From positions 3,217,001 to 3,281,000 of the forward strand of contig JACCIC010000028.1 in NCBI GenBank assembly GCA_018907035.1: a stretch of 64,000 nt of DNA, given 5' to 3'. Below are positions 13,640 through 25,339 of the stretch, piece by piece. A program made the translations under genes and the position numbers. The notes beneath the pieces are model-generated. The model saw nothing but the letters and a program-made list of their open reading frames with translations. It made no database searches and was not told the origin of the DNA. The stretch is from Sycobia sp. Sy_11 (Eukaryota; Arthropoda; Insecta; Hymenoptera; Epichrysomallidae). Position 1 is the stretch's first letter. The number at the start of each line of letters is the position of its first letter.

Positions 13640-16470
13640 GCACAAAATAGGATTTTCGCGCGTTCGTTAGCGTCTGGATTAAACTCGATAATTCGGTCTC
13701 GCCGAAGGTTCTGTGAACTTTAGACCCTCCTACTCCCTCCATCAAACGACTCTATACACTGGTCGAAGCTATTTTTCCAAACGCATCGTTACTGGAATAA
13801 CAAGAAACTCTGGCATAACTTTCTTATTCGCTATTCTCCCTAGTATAAAATATAGCTTAAATTTCACCTACATACACCGTTATTAAAATGCTTTAAACGA
13901 ACGCGCCACCTTTAAATTACGAAATAAGCAAAAAGGCATTAGAAATATGCTATAAATATTCTACGAAAGAAGCTCATGTGTTCTAAAATAAGTAGAAATT
14001 CTTTAGCTGTAATTTGAGGGGTTTAAGGCCTATGATGCAATACAACGTGATTTGAAGCTATAATAGGAAGTACGTGAAAAATTTAAATTCACTGACCGTA
14101 GAATATCAATGAGACCGATGCATCAAGCTAGCTCATATTTAAGGATATTCTGGTTCAATGTATTTATTTTGGTATCACGCGACGTGATTCTATTTAAGCA
14201 ATTAGAGCAAAAAAATTTTAGAAATATAACTAACTAAAAAGTCAGTGATGTATTTATCAAACTCGTCATTCATTCCATCTATTCGTAATCTAAGAAATGC
14301 ATTCAGCAGGGATATCCTCAAATTGGATGTAATTGTATTAAATCGCTCAAATTCAAGATAATAATGTTCACTTCTTTTAGTATAGATGATTTTTATACAT
14401 GATTTTTAGTATAACATATTTGAAATTCGGGTTATTTATTTTGTAATTTAAAGGTGGAGTGTCCCCTTAATTTAAATATAGATTATCAATTTTGCTCCCA
14501 GCACATGCAGACAGTAAAATTCATTATTTACATTCAATTTTGTTGTTTGCATTAAATTAAAAGTATAAACTTTGAGATTAGTAATCGATTGTTAATTAAA
14601 TTAATGATTAAATAACTGAAATAACTCAATGCATATTTAGAAATTAAAAATTTATGTTATAATGTATTCGTATTTTAATATTAAGCCTCAAAATGAAAGT
14701 ACAAGTTAGCAAATCTAATGTAACTATTCCCAGACAGCCTTCGTGTTTATATTAAAGGTGAGGAATGAATGGAATTTTTTAGCAGCTATTAGGTAAATTT
14801 TTCAGTCCATAAGCTTTTATTTTTGACTGGTTCGAAATATCTATTATATTAGGTAATTTAGGGTGCGAAAAATAATGAAACTATCATCAACTTTGCTCCG
14901 TTCGAGTACAATGCGAGTTAAACAATTTGTACAGAGAAGACGTTTATTGTGTCTCGCAAGTTCCGATGACTTGCTGTATTTACTATATGATGAAAACCAC
15001 AATCAATACGCATAATAGTAAATAATTAAAAAGAAATCTATTAATTTATTTATTTTTATCGTTAAAACGATCGATAAAACACGAATACAAATGCTTATCC
15101 ACGCATTTCTGACGACGTTGCTGTATTTATAATAATTACAGACATATTTTGAATATGTGAAAATGTGATACAGATTTACTCGCCTACAGGCATTGGTAGA
15201 TTTAAAAAAAAAATGAAATCGTAATGGGTTATTATCCATACAAAGAGATACGAGCCTGACAGATTATGTAGTGTTCACGAATAGTTTTACATTTATAGTC
15301 ATGTTTTAATTATAGAAAAAATGTGTAAAAAAATAATTTTTTAACAAGTAATGATGTTTTAGCATACAACCAATTATAAAAATTAATTTTAAAAAACTAA
15401 TACTCAGCAAAAACATTACTTTCACCGAATCTATTTTCAATCTATTCGAAATTAGCTATACGCTTGGCTAGACGTAATTGAAACATTTATAATGCAATAT
15501 AAACGAGATGAAAGCAACTATAATTATAAAAAACTTATACTTTTGGTGTTTCTCTGGCATTAATATTTATTAAATAGATTCGATAGAACTTGAATGAACC
15601 GATACAATTTTAAATGAGGAATCATGTAGGAAATGGTCGTACTAGTTTTCAATAACGTATCTCAAATTTTGGACTAGTTTTCATCTGACTGAAAATGAAA
15701 AAAAAGCTTATTTCAATTTATGATTCCTTCGTACGTACAATATTAAAAGTTTCCTGAAGTAAATAACGCTAAGGTTATTTTCAATGTGTAATGGAATAAA
15801 TAAAATGTTTTTAATATGTGTAGTTCTTTGATGAAGTTATTAGCTTATATACAGGTCGTAATTATATATTATATAACAAAGACCGACGCATTATAATAAT
15901 ACTAATTTATTAATATACTAATATGCTAATTTATTGAATTTGATATACATTGGTCAGCTCGACGGCATAAAGACATAAAAACAATTACGTAATAAAAGGT
16001 TTAAGTATTAAGCTCACGATTGCCATACAGTAATAATTTTCGGATGAGCCGAAAACATAGGAAGACCAAAGAATTCCCAAATTGTCGCAGCATCTTACCG
16101 GAACCGTAAACAATTAATTAAAGATTATTATCTATCAAGGATCATTTTACGATTCATAATACAGTGCCGCGGAGTAGAAGCTGTAAAGTAAGTAATGCTG
16201 AAGCTTATTCGGATTACATTATATTATAACTTGGACAATCCAAATTATTATGTATATTTACATTGTTTAATCTGAATAGTCGTGAAAAAATTGACAATTT
16301 TTAATAATTAAATAGAAAAACTGTCAAATTTGATTCGTTATCCTAATTGAAACGATCGCAGTCGGTGTGGAGCCATACATTATAATCCGATATGTACTAA
16401 TTACTCACTTCTATCGATATATAATAACTTAATCCATTTTTCATAATGTAAAGCGTATTCGGTAAGTATT
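13640..16470. other. AT-rich stretch without features
   Basis: I find no convincing exon, RNA gene or mobile element here. The one listed-length frame (15003-15239, minus) has low-complexity AT-driven composition and no domain. Confidence 0.6.
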
Positions 16471-16708
16471 TATTGGGCCGGAAAGTCCCCTCAATGTCTC
16501 ATTGTTTAACTAGTATAGAATTGGATGAGTTTTATTTCGTTGCTCAATTCATTGAGCTTATTGCGAACTATTCAATTCTGACAATAAGCGGACATTCCAT
16601 CGAATATCCCGATCTTAAAGCGCTTTCTGCACTGGTAGAAATAATACGATTAATTATCGAAAATTTGTTTTCGAAAATTAAAAACAAATCGAAAATTTCA
16701 GTGCGTCT

Positions 16709-16711
<3 letters not shown>

Positions 16712-16744
<33 letters not shown>

Positions 16745-16974
16745 TATTCCAGCCCTAATAATACACGCTGCTCCTAACCGTATTAAGCGCAAACTAGCGC
16801 CTATATATCATAAGTCGTCATCCGAGGGTGCCGATGATCACAACCCCCCCCCCCCCCGGGCCCATTCTAGTGTATCTCTTCTCTCACGTTTTCCATTCGC
16901 GAAGGAAAGCATCAAAGTCGCTTATTTATAGCGTAGGCGATTTAAAGTACTCGTAAACCGTATTTATATGTATC

Positions 16975-17031
<57 letters not shown>

Positions 17032-17064
17032 CTATGTATGTATGTATATATTCGCCGGATATAC

Positions 17065-17116
<52 letters not shown>

Positions 17117-17219
17117 AAAAAGAATGTAAACATATACCTGCCCGTCGAGAATTGAAGTGGCCGTTATATATGGTGAGCATCAAAGTTGATACCGGCTAAG
17201 TTGACGCGCTATGCACATA

Positions 17220-17262
<43 letters not shown>
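16712..17262. repeat. Microsatellite cluster: (TC)n, poly-C, three (TA)n
   Basis: A TC run lies at 16712-16739, a homopolymer of about 13 C at 16845-16857, and TA runs at about 16978-17023, 17068-17113 and 17220-17262 with GTAT tetranucleotides between them. Confidence 0.93.
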
Positions 17263-17265
<3 letters not shown>

Positions 17266-17689
17266 GCCAGAGCTCCGAAGTACACACGAGCCCCGTCGTT
17301 CTTACACCTCTCGCATATATTGCACGTCGAAGGATAAGCTACTCGGAGCCTTCTCCTCCCCTTCTACTTCCTCTCCTTCCTCCTTGCGGCTCCTGTTGTT
17401 TTCCCGCCTCCTTCACTATATAAACGTATACGTGTATTTATCTTTATCTAGAAATTACCGATAAGACCGTGGAGCCTGCGCGCTTTTTCTTTTTTATTCA
17501 TTTACTGTCCGGCACTTCGCGCTCGAGCCCGGTGGCACGGCTCATCGCACCCGCGCTACTTCATATGGATTAACGGTCAGATGTATATATATATATATAT
17601 CTGTATATGGAGGAGGGGGCGGATCTGTAATACGTCCGTATCTCGAAAGGGACAAGTCTCTCTCTTCTCTCACTCTGAGACTCGTTATC

Positions 17690-17990
17690 ACAGGGGTTGA
17701 GGCGGGGGAGGAGGTCGGGGGGCGGGGGCCGGACGCGTTGCACTCGCTACGACGGCCCGAGTGCTACTAAACTCGCGCGCTTCGCCAGTTCAACCCCAAA
17801 CGCGGGTCGGGTCTGCGGCGGTCGCGGCGGCTTCGGTGGCGGCGACGACGGCGGCTGCGCCCTTCGCCCGCGCACACCTGTGTGTACCATCCCCTCCGGA
17901 TCTTTTCCCACCCCCGTCCCACCCCCGACGCGCCGGCACGCGTCGTTCTCCCCTCGCTCATCTATTTCCCGCCTATTATGTCTTATCTGC
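17690..17990. other. GC-rich island, no recognised exon
   Basis: A CpG-rich block with overlapping open frames on both strands, giving Gly/Arg- or Pro-rich peptides. No domain is recognisable. It may be a CpG-dense regulatory or untranslated region. Confidence 0.4.
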
Positions 17991-17999
17991 ATTTTCGGC

Positions 18000-20025
18000 A
18001 TCTTCGGCGAGAAGCCCTGAATGTGTATATGGTCATACGTTAAACAAAAAAACACGCTTTCTATGATAACGAAGACATCCCATCCTCTATGTAGCTATCT
18101 CTGTCTCTCGTTTCCCATTCCTTGGATTTACACTTCATTACTACCGCGTCAGCTTTATCTTCTTCTCTTGCGCGCGTCAAATATTTATTTTCGTTCTTTT
18201 GTTCTTGATTAGGCTTTGTTTGCCATATTCTTTTGTATATAGAAGCTGCTCCACTTCGCAGTTCCATATGTACGGGCAATTTTCAGTTTTGAAATTTTTT
18301 ATAAGCACACGAGCCACGGGAGTCTATATTTTTCTTTTTTCTCACTATTCCCTGTTTTTCTGGCTATGTGGTATTCGTACGAGGCATTGATATCTCTGAT
18401 GAAGATAGTCGTATAATGATCTAATAGCATTGCGACGATGTAACTTGACTCAACATGTCATAAATTATTATGAATTCTCTTCCTGTAAATTAAGAGATTC
18501 AAATTGATTGCGATACTTTCCACATTTATCGGATAAAATAATGTTAATTATAGTATACTCAGAAAACGATAATTTGACAACTACATATTGATTGAGAATG
18601 TTTAGTTATAATAGGCATAGAATGTAAAAATACGCCTATTTCAACAAATAATTCGTTTTACAATAAAATATTTACTATCAATGAATGATTCGTGAAACGC
18701 TTTATTATTCTCCAATAAACTAAAAGTCCTGTTTTTTGCTAGAGCTTTTACAAGAGTCTGATACTTATGTGTTTGCGAGCGAAAAACAGAACAAACCTAA
18801 TACTGTTAATTATATTCATTTGACAGCCCAAATGGTTTCATCCGAAAAAAAACTTCAATCATACGCGCACTTGATCACTTGCGATTCTCCCATCGTACAG
18901 ACCGGACTTCATCAGCATCAGTTCCGCTGTAAATCATGTTAAATTATCTCCCGTATCTGATAATGAGCGTGGTCTTCATTTGAATTTATCTACCCGAACC
19001 GTGCAACGCGCGCGTTCGTCCTCCCTTTCTCGTCGTCCACTTTTCCTCGCTCCGTACATAATGGTTATAGCGCATCCCGTGCACGCCCAAAAATATCAGA
19101 CGGTTCGGTGCTCGACCGTCCCGTCCCACGGCGGGAAACACGGCGCGCGAGACTCGCGCACATTAGCGTTCTATTAAGCACGTTTCGGGTTGTACTATTT
19201 CGTGCGAGCCTCGATAAAATCTCATTAAAGCAACGCAATGACATCGCGGCACAAGGACGGTGTAATTTTGGCACGTCGTCGAGCATGTAACTTTTTTTGG
19301 TCAACTTCGAACAAGATGGATTCGAAGAAGCTGTGAATAGCTCGGGGTTAGAAAGCTAATCACCACGGAATGGCAAAGGTTTTAACGAATAGACGTATGT
19401 GAAACAGTTATTGGCAGTAGGTGTAGCTCGTTCGAAATTTGAAAATGTCATCGTATATAAATTATAGGGGAATAAATGTAGTCGTAGTTTTCGACTACTC
19501 CCGGGCTAATTCATATCTCTTGTTTCTCTGGTGACAGTCCGAATGATATTTACATTAGACGATACTGTAAGCGCGAAAATAGAGTTTTCGATCAAGCTCA
19601 TTGAAGATGCAGCAGCGAAATGTCAATTTGGTAAACTGGTTGGATATATATGCGATTTCGTATATAACAGTGGTACGTCCGAAAATTACGTACTAGAAAC
19701 GGATAGACGTAACGCAGGCCATACGCTGATGAATGAAAATGCACCTTAGCTTCTCTAATTAATCCTGCATGCCCTCCCTCCCCCTCGTCCTTTCTCGACC
19801 CCGCACCCTCTCGTTTTTCACTATTATTCGAATATAGAACTACGACCGCGTGCGAGCTCCGACGTTCGTTTCCCTATTATTAACCTTTTTTTTTCTTCCA
19901 CGCTCTTCTTCCTTCATTCACAAAGAGCACGGAATTGATTTTTCGCGTCTCTTTCGATTCCGACATGGATGTACCGCTCCTGGCGCAAATCCTTCGCACC
20001 GGAAGCAGAGGGCTCACGGCGCACC

Positions 20026-20068
<43 letters not shown>

Positions 20069-20950
20069 CGTCCTCGCTTCCCCTCTATGACAATCGATTT
20101 TCTTCTATCCCGGCTATTTTTTCCACGTAACTCTCCCAGCACTCCGCTGCCTTCTTAACAATAGCGCAGGTTGCACAGGTGCATAGATGCGCTTGGCCTT
20201 TTGTATTCTCCCGTGTTCTTTTTCCGTTGATAAGCTATGTGATAAAAACGTTATTGATTAAGCGCCAGAGTAAATACATTTGTCTATTAATAAAAGGAAG
20301 TTCTTTGTTAGAAATTTTTTATAGTTATTATAATATAGATAAGGTCAAATTGATTCGAAAGATTATTCTTTTAGATGAAAGTATCTTGATTCAATAATTT
20401 TACACCATTACGAACTAATATAATGTGTATCAATAAATAATATATCAATAAAAATTTAATTATTATTATTCTGATGAAATCGCTAAAAACATTGGACGTA
20501 GTATCGAAATTATCAGATGACTCAGAAAAAATATTTCTCTTACTTAAATGTAAATACTTGTCATAATTATGCATTGATTAAATCACAAAAAATTAAAAGT
20601 ATATCCTAATCGCTTATTTAACGCTGGCTTCAAGATATTCTTCAAGTTCAATTTTTTGAGTATTTTGCTGATATAAAACATTTGTATTCCTGATGAAGTG
20701 CAAGTCGCCTACCAAAGATAGAATCGAGTTATTAACTTTTAGTTAAATCGGTACTTTCCATAACTGCAACTAACTATTACTTCAATGTCAATTTCTACTC
20801 AATTTGATAATTTTTTTCCTTAGAAATAAATTTAAAAGATTTTTCCATTTCTACTTCATCAAAAGAATTTTAGTAATCTTCTAAATTCATATTAATCTTT
20901 TATATAAATATAAAACGTTATCGTTAAATTATATTTAAATTAATATAATT
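18000..20950. other. Intergenic stretch; no supported gene
   Basis: A (TC)n run lies at 20029-20065. The frame at 19543-19749 (plus) has less biased composition than its neighbours but no recognisable domain and no clear splice context, so I do not call it. CTGATGAAG motifs near 18397 and 20689 resemble the repeat core discussed for 21.2 kb but are degraded. Confidence 0.5.
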
Positions 20951-21393
20951 AAATTAATAAATATTTTTATCGGTCTTTATAATATAATATATTAGCTAAA
21001 ATAATGACAGTCCGACTGTCCTTGTTTATGTTCACCTCCGGAGAATCGGAAATAAAACTTATTAATAAAAATAAATTAGATTAAAAATTAGAAAGAATAA
21101 AATAAAATAATAATAAAATAAAATAAAAATAATAAAAGCAATAAACTATATTCTATGTTAGTGAAGGACAGCTTGACTGCCCCCACCATCTTAAACTTAA
21201 CTTCTCTTTTGGCGTCCGACGTTTCGAACCGCTACGGTTCATCTTCAGGAACTAAATCGTTTAGTTTAACATAGTATATAGTCTATTATTTTTATAATTT
21301 TTGTTTTGTATAGTATTTTATCTTGTATAGTCTAACTGTCATTATTTTAGTTAATATATTATATTATAAAAACTGTCAGACCGGTAAAAATAT
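20951..21393. mobile_element. Inverted-repeat element containing a Penelope-like repeat core
   Basis: Arms of about 60 bp at 20951-21011 and 21335-21393 are near-perfect reverse complements: AAATTAATAAATATTTTTA on the left and its complement on the right, both continuing through CGGTC and a TTATAATATAATATATTA block. A second internal inverted pair flanks a core that contains GTTTCGAACCGCTACGGTTC (about 21218-21240). The core and left flank recur in reverse orientation at about 31587-31735. On the minus strand the core reads CTGAAGA, a GAACCG-TAG-CGGTTC hairpin, then GAAAC. I infer a Penelope-like (PLE) or related retroelement remnant. A foldback transposon is the alternative. Confidence 0.6.
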
Positions 21394-21814
21394 TTATTAA
21401 TTTAATACAAAACAGTCGACATAAGTACAATTTTTACTTTTAAATTAGATTTACATTAAAGATACATAAGAAATTTCACTGCTCAATACGATTTTACGAT
21501 ACAAATATAAATCGATGAAATTCCGGTTTAAAAATATCAAGAAATAAATAAAAGGTCTTGAAAATTTTTTTTCTTTATACTTTAAAACTGGTTGTCAAAC
21601 TGTATCTCGTTTAATTTTCTGTTTTTTTATCTATTTATTTATTCATACACGAAAAGTCACGTACATCCAGTAGTCTATAATCAGCCTCCCTCGAAACAGT
21701 ACATCCAAGCTGGAGTCACGCTATGTACGCCTATATATATACACACTTTCGAGTCCCAAGTACAAGTAAAGATATATCTTGTATACTCAGTGATATAGAA
21801 GAAGGACTTGTTGC

Positions 21815-21818
<4 letters not shown>

Positions 21819-21873
<55 letters not shown>

Positions 21874-22019
21874 GAGAGAGAGAGAGAGAGAGAATCGTGC
21901 TTTTTAAGACTTTCGTGACTCTTTCGGGCGGCTCTTCATCGGCGAATGGTACAGGCAATCGGTCTCTTAGACTTGTTGTTGGGGCTTATTCTGCAAACGT
22001 GACTTGTCCGCGGATGCCC

Positions 22020-22103
<84 letters not shown>
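21819..22103. repeat. Two mirrored compound microsatellites
   Basis: (TA)n then (GA)n lies at 21819-21892, and (TC)n then (TA)n at 22023-22103. They are in opposite orientation and about 130 bp apart. Confidence 0.94.
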
Positions 22104-22104
<1 letters not shown>

Positions 22105-22109
22105 GCATT

Positions 22110-23840
22110 TGACGCGAGAATGCGATTATTTCGATCAGCAACAGGACCGTTGCGGCCAACTGCTCAAAAAAATTGACTTTTGCTCGGTAGCCGCCGAGTG
22201 CTTGTTTTTTTTCTCTTTTTACCCCTTTAAAGCCTACCTCTATATATTAATGTTATTATCGAACGCAACTTAAAGAAAAAACAAGCATTATCCCGTCCCT
22301 CGAAAAGTTCTTGCTGACGCTAATTTTTTAGTTACAGAAATAAACTTTTCGTAATATTCGATTTCTCAGCAGAAAGTAATATTATTATGCAGTCGGTTGT
22401 GCATAAAATACACCGGATAATTCGCAGAAATAAGGAGACCCAAAAATTATAAATAAATTTCAGAACAGACTTGAGAAATAAACCGACATGCATATTTAAT
22501 TAAATTAATAAATTTTAGAAATGCCAGAAACAATATTGATTCGAAAATTCGACAAAAATTCAACAACAACTTGATAATATATTTCCGAATTCGTTCGAGC
22601 ATGCTGCGTTTTACGCTGTCGCTTGCTTAATTCATAAATAAAATAAATATGAGTATCGATTATACCGAAGCAGAGCAGGCCAAAGGATCGGATGGAACAT
22701 TCAGAATGGACAGCAGTTCACCTTCAATGCGAACTAGCGGCAATAGAGGATGTTCTTAAATTTTTTAAAACACCCCAGAAATCGAATTTGTACATAATGC
22801 AATTTACAGGTCTAAAGAGTTAGTTTAAACACAATCGGCGAGTAATTAATTATAATGTTACAAAATATATGTAATACTTCTCAAATTGAAATCTATTAAA
22901 TTGTAATCTATGTCGCATATATAAACATGGAGCATATTTCGACTATGAATTAACAAGCTATATAATTTTTTACAGAAGTTGATTTTAATTATATAAGCTC
23001 GTAGCGCAATAGTAACATGTATACAACCACAAAGAATCAATACAATCTAGCTCTATTCGTTGGCAAAAATATGGTTCAATTTAAAGTCATCATAATTATG
23101 TTGAAAATTATGAATATTCTGATCCATGTAATACAATTAATATATCTATCTACTTCGTATTTGATAAATATAAAAATCATACTCTGTTTCACAAAATAAG
23201 GTCGCGCTTCAAACATATTTCGTTGTGTGTTTCTTATTTAAAGAAAACTTTTCCACGACTTCTAGTTACGTAATGCCGAAATTCAAGTTAGGATCATGTC
23301 ATTAGGAATTACTTAAATTCTTTTTTATACTTCAGCTGAGACTTCTAGCCATACATTAGATAACCGTGAGTTTTGAATGGTGTTTGCCATTTGCTATTAT
23401 TATGTTAGTTAACATAAAAAGTAAAGTGACATGTAAGAATACTTATGCAAATGTAATTAAATTCGATACAATTTCGAAAAAATATCAGAATTAAATAAAA
23501 ACATACATTGATTAAGGGAGACCAATTTTTGATAAAGATAATGATGCTACAACATACTAAATCTTATGAATTTTAATCATTTTGTAACTCTGTGTCTCGT
23601 TATTTATGTAAGCTTCTCATTATCATTGGAGTCACTAAGACAGCTGTACTTCAAAATTATCTCTTGGCAATCTCATCATTGGCGCCTCCAACTGAAAAAA
23701 ATTAAGAAGAAAGGGAACACCCATTACTAAGCTAATGTATAAAGTTGATTTGATCTTGTTTAAACATTATAGTGAAGTAATGTCGTGAACAAAGTTAACA
23801 TGTGTTGAACAGTAAGTTCGTGAATAATATATGTTCTAGG
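22110..23840. other. Intergenic stretch upstream of APN-1
   Basis: AT-rich DNA with no supported gene or mobile element. It probably contains the distal promoter region of APN-1. Confidence 0.5.
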
Positions 23841-23848
23841 TTCTGCTC

Positions 23849-23949
23849 AGTAAGCCAATATCGACGCTCTTATTGTTCATTAGAGAGAAAGAAGTCAGTG
23901 TATAACAAAAATTGATTAATGAAATAAAATTTTTAGATATATAATAAAG
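23849..23949 (+). promoter_or_regulatory. Candidate TSS and non-coding first exon of APN-1
   Basis: An arthropod initiator-like CTCAGTAAG places a possible start at 23849, and a consensus donor AAAG|GTAAGT lies at 23949/23950. A matching acceptor (CTATTTCATAG) ends at 24680, 29 bases before the APN-1 start codon. Together they would form a 101-nt untranslated exon and a 731-nt intron. This is inference from signals only; RNA data would decide. Confidence 0.35.
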
Positions 23950-24131
23950 GTAAGTTCGCAGAACAGTATTGATCTATCATTAAATTATGCAATATATTTT
24001 TATTACTCGAATATTACTCAATTAGTAATCTGCGTTTTGGACTAATTTCATCTATTAAAAGAATAGATGATTATATATTGAAAATAATATTGGAAGCCGG
24101 AAGTGTTTTATAATTTATAATTTTTTTAAAT

Positions 24132-24135
<4 letters not shown>

Positions 24136-24175
<40 letters not shown>
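24136..24175. repeat. (TA)n microsatellite
   Basis: A pure TA run upstream of APN-1, inside the proposed 5' UTR intron. Confidence 0.93.
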
Positions 24176-24176
<1 letters not shown>

Positions 24177-24709
24177 CAGTTTTTGTTGTCACTAATTCAT
24201 ATATAGAATTCTCGAAACTGTAATATTGATGATAAAAAGTTTGAAGTCTTTCAATAGATCATAACATACAATTTCGAAACAATAACTATTCTTCCCAATT
24301 TGTATAGCGTCTGATATATTTTTTATCTAATAAAGAATAAATATTAGAATATTCTCTTCCACATATACATTTTTATCACTCAAATATTGTCATAAAGTCG
24401 TTACAACACTGTAACACCTACTAGACGGTACTCATGGCAATCAAGTTATCTTCTCTTCAAACTGAAAATATTTAAATTCCACTCCAGAATTTTAAAATTC
24501 AAATCTAGACTTTTTACGATTCGAGATTGGCCTCAAATTTTATCGGTGTTATATTTCGACTGAAAAAAAATCGACTTATCACACTTACTCAAACAGTCAT
24601 GTCATATCATTCACGAGTAACGTATATTTAAAAAATTACATAACCGTATTTATGAAACAATATGTATTTCTATTTCATAGGGCTATCGAACGATTTCTTG
24701 AAAAATACA

Positions 24710-25251
24710 ATGATTAAGTATCTACAAAACTTAATAAATGCCATTTTGCTGGCATCACTATTAACAGCCGCAAATGGCCAAAATAATATTTCCGTTGAAG
24801 AAAGTTCAGTTCTTAAACAGTTTGTATTATCGGGATCGGTCATCCCTTTGGCATATGACATTGAATTGTCCAAGTTCAATATCGTAGAAAAGGAGTTTAA
24901 AGGTAAAATCAGAATAGTCGCACAAGTTGTTCGTAATACGGATAAAATATCTTTTCACGTGGGAAGCACAATGAGTGTGATAAAAAGTAGAGTCGTCGTT
25001 GACGGCCAACGATCTTCGGCTGAACGAGAGAACACTTATGACTTGAAGACGGAAATCTGGACGATTCTGTTAAAACAAAAATTGCCAGCTTCAAGTATCG
25101 TGTGTATCACTATAATTTATAAGGGAATCCTGCGAGCAGACATGTTTGGCGTCTATAAGAGTTCTTACATGGATGAGACTGGCAAAGAGATGTAAGTTTT
25201 CCCTATATAATATTTAACCGGCGAAAAACCATTTGGTCCAAATAAATATGC

Positions 25252-25339
<88 letters not shown>

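Noticed and set aside
17697..18066. Four overlapping frames at 17.7-18.0 kb
   Set aside because: Gly/Pro/Arg-biased chance frames on both strands of a GC-rich block.
19531..19749. 72-codon plus-strand frame
   Set aside because: It starts at a GTG (first ATG 19543), has no recognised family and no flanking splice partners I can support.
18390..20720. CTGATGAAG motifs at about 18397 and 20689 as hammerhead ribozymes
   Set aside because: No GAAA partner and no stem II complementarity; at best decayed relatives of the 21 kb repeat.
24662..24709. Upstream ATG giving 16 extra residues on APN-1
   Set aside because: The residues before MIKYLQNL are not a signal peptide and are absent from APN-2; a good acceptor (ATTTCATAG) lies between the two ATGs.
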